Below, in pieces: positions 6,655 through 9,664 of a stretch of DNA of 9,664 nucleotides; the stretch's first letter is position 1; each line of letters opens with the position of its first letter. The position numbers and the translations under genes are program-made. This DNA comes from an uncultured Bariatricus sp. (lineage in GTDB: Bacteria > Bacillota > Clostridia > Lachnospirales > Lachnospiraceae): contig CAKRFP010000055.1 in assembly GCA_934320645.1 (NCBI GenBank), forward strand, positions 1 through 9,664. The letters are read 5' to 3'. The notes under the pieces are model-generated. The model worked only from the letters and a program-made list of their open reading frames with translations. It did no database searches and was not told the origin of the DNA.

Positions 6655-6935
6655 AAATTAAAAAACTCCGTCTCACAAAGAGACGAAGTTTCCGCGGTTC
6701 CACTCTAAATTAAAAGCAGTTATCCTGCTTTTCTCTCACGGCCTGTAACGTCTGCCACACGTACCCGGCTACTTGTAAAATCTTCACTTTCACGTTCGCC
6801 CGGTCAACTCCCGAATGCACTTCATCATCCCTGCTCCCGGATCTGCTTTCAGCCGATGACAGATCCTCTCTGATGGAACTCTGAGGATAACTACTCTTTT
6901 CGTTCTCCGTCTTTTCAGTTTCATTCATATCTAGT
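6655..6935 (-). ncRNA. T-box riboswitch leader, cysteine type (specifier UGC)
   Basis: The leader senses uncharged tRNA and controls cysE-cysS and downstream genes. The T-box core TGGAACCGCGG is at 6702-6692, preceded by AGAG (6706-6703), which can pair with CUCU (6682-6679) to form the antiterminator. Those same bases belong to the terminator stem, so the two forms exclude each other. Stem III is a perfect AAAAGCAG/CTGCTTTT hairpin (6732-6712). The Stem I region contains AGTA-type internal-loop sequence and a GGATCTG/CAGATCC distal stem. The likely specifier codon, in GAAGTGCATTC, is UGC at 6819-6817, matching tRNA-Cys(GCA) and the cysteine genes below. I placed the specifier by eye, not by a covariance model; the T-box call itself is secure. 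Confidence 0.92.
6660..6690 (-). terminator. T-box regulatory terminator
   Basis: Minus-strand AACTTCGTCTC (6690-6680) and GAGACGGAGTT (6674-6664) form an 11-bp stem with one G-U pair and a TTTGT loop, followed by six T residues (6665-6660). It lies directly after the T-box core, 37 nt upstream of the cysE ATG. It should stop transcription when tRNA-Cys is charged. Confidence 0.9.
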
Positions 6936-6939
6936 ACAT

Positions 6940-6968
6940 ATAGTATGCGATTTTTTCTTTTTTGTCAA
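6940..6968 (-). promoter_or_regulatory. Promoter of the cysE-cysS-mrnC-rlmB-sigH operon
   Basis: A perfect TTGACA (6968-6963) is 17 bases from TACTAT (6945-6940, 4/6 match to the -10) on the minus strand. The expected start near 6933 fits the beginning of the T-box leader. The -35 begins 8 nt after the stop codon of the upstream acetyltransferase gene, and no terminator lies between, so some transcription may also enter from upstream. Confidence 0.7.
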
Positions 6969-6976
6969 CCCGCTTA

Positions 6977-8107
6977 TCAGACAATCTCGTTGATAAAAAC
7001 AGGAGAAAACGGAATCAGTTTACTGATTTCTTTTTTAAATTCTGCTGAAAAGATCTCTTTTTCTTCCTCTTCAATCTCTTCCAGCTCTTTATAAGCAAAT
7101 ACGATCGATGTAAGCGCATCAATACTGATCTTCTGCACAGCATCATCTTTACCGGTGTGTGCTGTCCTTGTCCGGACTACAAGATGTTCTTCATTGCCTT
7201 TTAGCATAAACAGACAGTTATTTTCCCGGATAACCGGATCATACAGAACAAACTCCAGATTCATCTCTTCTTTGCACACCATTGCAGACAGAAGACTTTC
7301 TACATTCAAAAGACGCGCCATGATCAAAGGTTTTTTCTTTTCTTCTTTTTGGAGGATGACTCCTGCCTTATCAAAAATATCTCCATATCCTTTCCTGATC
7401 AATGGTTCTCTTACTGCAAACCCGTCTTCTTCATCAAAAACAAGGATTCCTCGGATTTCCCCATCCTGCTCTGCAATCAGGATTCCGCCTTTTTCACTTT
7501 CCTGTTCCTTCAGAAGGCGCATATAATAAGCTGCATCCCGTTTGGTATATACCTGGATTTTCTGTTTTTCCAGAACTTCTTCCGCAAAATCCCCCAGCTT
7601 TTTACAGTCTTTTTCCTCTGCCTTTCTGAGTTTCACACCGGAATCGTTCTGTAATTCCACGATCTTCTGTATTGTCAGTTCTTCCCCGTCTGCACCAATT
7701 GCATTCCATACATCCGTCGCATAGATAAACCGGTAATTATGTGGATAATAAATCTTCTCACTCGCCGGCATCAGGAAAAAGAATGGCATCTTCTGCTGAT
7801 ACAGATCTCTCGCCGTCTTTGTCAGAAGCTCTGCCATATAGCCCTTGTGACGGTAAAGCGGCTCTGTTGCAACTGCGATAATATATCTGCTCTCCACCAC
7901 TTTTGTTCCCATCTGTATCACATAAGGATTCAGCTGCATCATCGCCCGGATATCGTGATCCGTCTCGATCACATAGATCTCGTTATCCTTCGTCTTTTCT
8001 GTATAATAATAGTCCAGAAATTCCTTCGTATCTTCTGTAAATACCTGCTCCCACAGTGTTCTCGTAGCCCCGTGCTCTTCCGGCTTCAGTTTTTTCAGTA
8101 TCTTCAT
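6977..8107 (-). CDS. Eis-like GNAT N-acetyltransferase
   Basis: This 376-residue protein has the layout of the Eis/Acetyltransf_9 family: an N-terminal GNAT domain (about 1-135), a second GNAT-like fold (about 155-270) and a C-terminal SCP2-like domain (about 275-376). The acetyl-CoA-binding stretch is IIAVATEPLYRHKGYMAELL (76-95), with YRHKGYM in the place of the usual (Q/R)xxGxG/A loop. MPASEKIYYPHNYRFI (113-128) fits the family's following motif. The protein ends at ...FINEIV; in Eis proteins the terminal carboxylate contributes to catalysis. Mycobacterial Eis acetylates aminoglycosides and other amines, but the substrate here is unknown and should not be assumed to be a drug. The ATG lacks a strong ribosome site (AAAGG lies about 15 nt upstream). 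The gene follows ispF by 36 nt and ends in TGA directly followed by TAA. Confidence 0.82.
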   Translation of the reverse strand: MKILKKLKPEEHGATRTLWEQVFTEDTKEFLDYYYTEKTKDNEIYVIETDHDIRAMMQLNPYVIQMGTKVVESRYIIAVATEPLYRHKGYMAELLTKTARDLYQQKMPFFFLMPASEKIYYPHNYRFIYATDVWNAIGADGEELTIQKIVELQNDSGVKLRKAEEKDCKKLGDFAEEVLEKQKIQVYTKRDAAYYMRLLKEQESEKGGILIAEQDGEIRGILVFDEEDGFAVREPLIRKGYGDIFDKAGVILQKEEKKKPLIMARLLNVESLLSAMVCKEEMNLEFVLYDPVIRENNCLFMLKGNEEHLVVRTRTAHTGKDDAVQKISIDALTSIVFAYKELEEIEEEEKEIFSAEFKKEISKLIPFSPVFINEIV

Positions 8108-8143
8108 ATTACTTTTTGCCGTACCTTTCCATTCAGACTTGTT

Positions 8144-8695
8144 CTACATCTGTCTTGCCGCACAACCTCCGCAGCCTGCACAGCCGCCTGCCGGTGCGGT
8201 CACATCCACGCTGCTGAAATTTGTCAGCTTCTCGATTGCACAGATTGCCTGGGAAGAAATTCCTTCCCCGCTTCCGGTAAATCCAAGTCCTTCTTCTGTT
8301 GTCGCTTTGATATTCACCTGATCATTCTCAATGTGCAGTGCTTCTGCAATATTTCTCTCCATCTGCTCGATATGCGGACGCATCTTTGGTCTCTGCGCAA
8401 TGATCGTCGCGTCAATATTTTCAATCACATACATGTGGTCATCCAACAGCTTTCCTACATGTTCAAGCAGCTTTATGCTGGAAATTCCTTTGTACGCCGG
8501 ATCAGTATCTGGAAAATGCTTTCCGATATCGCCAAGCGCGGCTGCTCCAAGCAGAGCATCCATGATCGCATGCAGAAGTACGTCTGCATCTGAATGTCCA
8601 AGCAGTCCCTTTTCATATGGAATCCCCACGCCTCCAAGGATCAGTTTTCTTCCTTCTGTCAGTTTGTGAACATCGTATCCCATTCCAACCCGCAT
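8144..8695 (-). CDS. ispF: 2-C-methyl-D-erythritol 2,4-cyclodiphosphate synthase with Cys-rich tail
   Basis: IspF cyclises CDP-methylerythritol 2-phosphate to MEcPP with release of CMP in the MEP isoprenoid pathway. The metal ligands are visible as Asp8, His10 (GYDVHKL) and His42. HSDADVLLHAIMDALLGAAALGDIG (34-58), FPDTDP, PKMRPHI and ATTEEGLGFTGSGEGI (about 131-146) are family signatures. The catalytic domain ends near residue 158, as usual. The protein then continues for about 25 residues with an Ala/Gly linker and a CAGCGGC motif (Cys172, 175, 178) before ending ARQM; IspF is normally about 155-160 residues. The ATG is 3 nt after the stop of the preceding membrane-protein gene. AAGGAG lies about 11 nt upstream inside that gene, a rather long spacing. 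Translational coupling is likely. Confidence 0.95.
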   Translation of the reverse strand: MRVGMGYDVHKLTEGRKLILGGVGIPYEKGLLGHSDADVLLHAIMDALLGAAALGDIGKHFPDTDPAYKGISSIKLLEHVGKLLDDHMYVIENIDATIIAQRPKMRPHIEQMERNIAEALHIENDQVNIKATTEEGLGFTGSGEGISSQAICAIEKLTNFSSVDVTAPAGGCAGCGGCAARQM

Positions 8696-8698
8696 CTT

Positions 8699-9214
8699 CT
8701 ACACTTCTCCTTTCTGCTCTGTCGCTTCTTTCTTATCGTCTTCTTCCGGTACTTCTTCTGTTGCATCTTCGTTATCAGTCTCTGTGTCTTTTTCTTCGTC
8801 TTTCACAGATTTCTCATCTGTGTCAGCTTCTGCTTCCTCTTCTGCTTTTTCAGCGTCTTCTGTCTTTTCTTCTAACGCTTCTTCTTTTTCTTCCGGCTTC
8901 TTTTCTTCGGTTGTGTCAGCCCCTACATGAACATCTACGACACCTTTTCCTAAAGAAACTTTTGCAGGTGTTTCTACGTCCGTTTCTGCTTCTTCTGCCC
9001 GGCCCTGGATCTCTGTCTTTGTCTCTTTTACGATAATTTTTATATTCCAGATAATCGTAGCCAGTCCAAAGAGTGCAAAGAATACGCCGACCAGAATAAA
9101 AAGAATCTGGTTATTTGGTTCTCCGGCGATGGTGTCCTGCACAAGTGATATGCCAGTGTACACCAGATATGCACCGATGGCAGCCATGATGATCTGCTTT
9201 GATTTTGATGTCAT
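8699..9214 (-). CDS. Two-TM membrane protein with acidic cytoplasmic tail, unknown function
   Basis: This 171-residue protein has two predicted membrane helices, about residues 8-25 and 37-57. They are joined by a short polar loop (DTIAGEPNNQ) and bounded by basic residues (KSK before, KIIVKETK after). The positive-inside rule places both ends in the cytoplasm. Residues about 65-171 form a low-complexity tail very rich in Glu, Asp, Lys, Thr and Ala, interrupted by a more ordered-looking TPAKVSLGKGVVDVHVGAD (about 82-100). I recognise no family. GGAGG lies 7 nt before the ATG, an excellent site. It is the first gene of the group with ispF (3-nt gap) and the GNAT gene, but nothing in it indicates an isoprenoid role. 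The repetitive GAA/GAG codons make it prone to length variation. Confidence 0.8.
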   Translation of the reverse strand: MTSKSKQIIMAAIGAYLVYTGISLVQDTIAGEPNNQILFILVGVFFALFGLATIIWNIKIIVKETKTEIQGRAEEAETDVETPAKVSLGKGVVDVHVGADTTEEKKPEEKEEALEEKTEDAEKAEEEAEADTDEKSVKDEEKDTETDNEDATEEVPEEDDKKEATEQKGEV

Positions 9215-9392
9215 ATGAATTCCTCCGTTTTGTCGTAATCTAGGGATATTTTATCATATCTTAGGGAAATTGCATAGGCTTTGTTAGGAGACAAGCGAAA
9301 TGAAGGGGTGTATTCAGAAGGGACGCAGGAGGAGAATTTTGAGGCAATAGGCTGTTTCAGCATTTTTATAGAACAATATATAGACATAACGC
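9215..9392 (-). promoter_or_regulatory. Leader of the membrane protein-ispF group, promoter candidates
   Basis: The stretch between the tRNA-Met terminator and the gene starting at 9214 contains no credible gene. One promoter candidate is TTGCGT (9394-9389) with TATAAA (9370-9365) at 18-bp spacing, giving a leader of about 145 nt. A nearer -10-like cluster, TATGATAAAAT, lies 25-40 nt before the ribosome site but lacks a good -35. I cannot choose between them. Confidence 0.3.
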
Positions 9393-9423
9393 AAAAAGAA
9401 GTCCCACAAAAGGACCCCTTCTC
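9393..9423 (-). terminator. Probable terminator after tRNA-Met
   Basis: About 5 nt after the tRNA 3' end, minus-strand GAAGGGGTCC (9422-9413 region) can pair with GGGACTTC (9406-9399) around a TTTTGT loop, with an imperfect G-rich bulge. A TTTTT run (9397-9393) follows. The stem is imperfect, but the position and T-tract support termination of the tRNA transcript. Confidence 0.65.
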
Positions 9424-9427
9424 GTAG

Positions 9428-9501
9428 TAGCGGGAACTGGATTTGAACCAGCGACACCGCGGGTATGAACCGCGTGCTCTAGCCAACTGAGCTATCCCGC
9501 C
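9428..9501 (-). tRNA. tRNA-Met (anticodon CAU, elongator type)
   Basis: This 74-nt cloverleaf on the minus strand has acceptor arms GGCGGGA and TCCCGCT with discriminator A. The anticodon stem CGCGG/CCGCG holds the loop TTCATAC (anticodon CAT). The T arm is CTGG TTCAAAT CCAG. The G1-U72 pair and GGCGG start match elongator tRNA-Met of B. subtilis. The initiator has a C1-A72 mismatch and three stacked G-C pairs next to the anticodon loop, which are not present here. A CAU anticodon can also belong to tRNA-Ile2 (lysidine-modified), but the acceptor sequence favours Met. CCA is not encoded. Confidence 0.93.
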
Positions 9502-9547
9502 ATATATTAGATTTTCTTATACCAACTCTTTAGAGCTGTATGCGTCA

Positions 9548-9596
9548 CATTTTGCATCCAGCGTTTTCCGTCTTAGAAAACCTTTTCTGCAAAATG
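9548..9596. repeat. Inverted repeat in the tRNA-Val to tRNA-Met spacer
   Basis: CATTTTGCA (9548-9556) and TGCAAAATG (9588-9596) are perfect 9-bp inverted arms. They enclose an inner GAAAA/TTTTC pair of short arms (9576-9587). The right arm overlaps the last base and discriminator of tRNA-Val. No T-tract follows on the minus strand, so it does not look like a terminator. It could help processing of a tRNA-Val/tRNA-Met precursor. Confidence 0.5.
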
Positions 9597-9664
9597 GGAC
9601 CAATAGGGCTCGAACCTATGACCCTCTGCTTGTAAGGCAGATGCTCTCCCAGCTGAGCTATGAT
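9595..9664 (-). tRNA. tRNA-Val (anticodon UAC), 5' end cut by the window
   Basis: The minus strand shows the D arm (GCTC/GAGC), an anticodon stem TCTGC/GCAGA with loop CTTACAA (anticodon TAC), and the T arm ATAGG TTCGAGC CCTAT. The 3' acceptor strand is TGGTCCC with discriminator A. The visible 5' strand is ATCA, so only the first three bases (expected GGG) lie beyond the edge. CCA is not encoded. It is followed by a 93-nt spacer and tRNA-Met on the same strand, so the two may be one transcript. Confidence 0.93.

Noticed and set aside
6710..6928. Minus-strand 72-codon frame in front of cysE
   Set aside because: It lies wholly within the T-box leader, covering Stem I to Stem III. The sequence is explained by RNA structure, and no ribosome site precedes the ATG.
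7739..8593. Long plus-strand frame (284 codons) opposite the GNAT gene and ispF
   Set aside because: It is antisense to two recognisable genes, has Cys/His/Leu-rich shadow composition and shows no domain.
9211..9486. Minus-strand 91-codon frame across the tRNA-Met gene
   Set aside because: Its first part is tRNA-Met and its terminator read as protein, and it overlaps the ribosome site of the real gene at 9214.
1..9664. CRISPR array, insertion sequence, prophage or defence system
   Set aside because: No spaced direct repeats, transposase, integrase, terminal repeats or defence-type domains were found; the tRNA genes carry no visible attachment duplications within the window.

Overview
The window looks like a chromosomal housekeeping segment from a spore-forming-lineage Clostridia, most likely a Lachnospiraceae-type gut bacterium. 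The reasons are the moderately low G+C, strong AGGAGG ribosome sites, a SigH sporulation sigma factor, a T-box leader, tRNAs without encoded CCA, and the order cysE-cysS-mrnC-rlmB-sigH. That order matches the Bacillus subtilis gltX-cysE-cysS-mrnC-rlmB-yacP-sigH neighbourhood, but without yacP and without gltX. The taxonomic call is inference from proteins and gene order; no search was run.

Layout, left to right. Positions 1-224 are AT-rich. They hold a good leftward promoter candidate, possibly the start of a gene running off the left edge, and then the leader of the only clear rightward gene, a small membrane-anchored acidic protein (225-581). A hairpin at 603-634 probably terminates both this gene and the convergent glnS. 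Everything else reads leftward. glnS (652-2316) has its own promoter candidate and a structured leader. A tRNA-Thr(GGU) unit with its own promoter and terminator (2463-2648) separates glnS from sigH.

The centre is a tightly packed operon transcribed leftward: cysE, cysS, mrnC, rlmB, sigH (6623 down to 2668). It is preceded by a cysteine-type T-box riboswitch (about 6655-6935, specifier codon UGC) with a consensus-like promoter. Serine acetyltransferase makes the cysteine precursor and CysRS charges tRNA-Cys, so control by uncharged tRNA-Cys is self-consistent. The three downstream genes (23S rRNA maturation RNase, 23S rRNA methyltransferase, SigH) have no visible terminator between them and should share that control unless internal promoters exist.

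Upstream of the T-box lies a second leftward group: a two-TM acidic-tailed membrane protein (8699-9214), ispF of the MEP isoprenoid pathway with an unusual cysteine-rich C-terminal tail, and an Eis-like GNAT acetyltransferase. At the right edge are tRNA-Met(CAU, elongator type) and a tRNA-Val(UAC) cut by the window end. I see no mobile elements, CRISPR array, phage genes or defence genes. The region is mostly conventional; the points worth checking are regulatory linkage, the IspF tail and the GlnRS signature motif.
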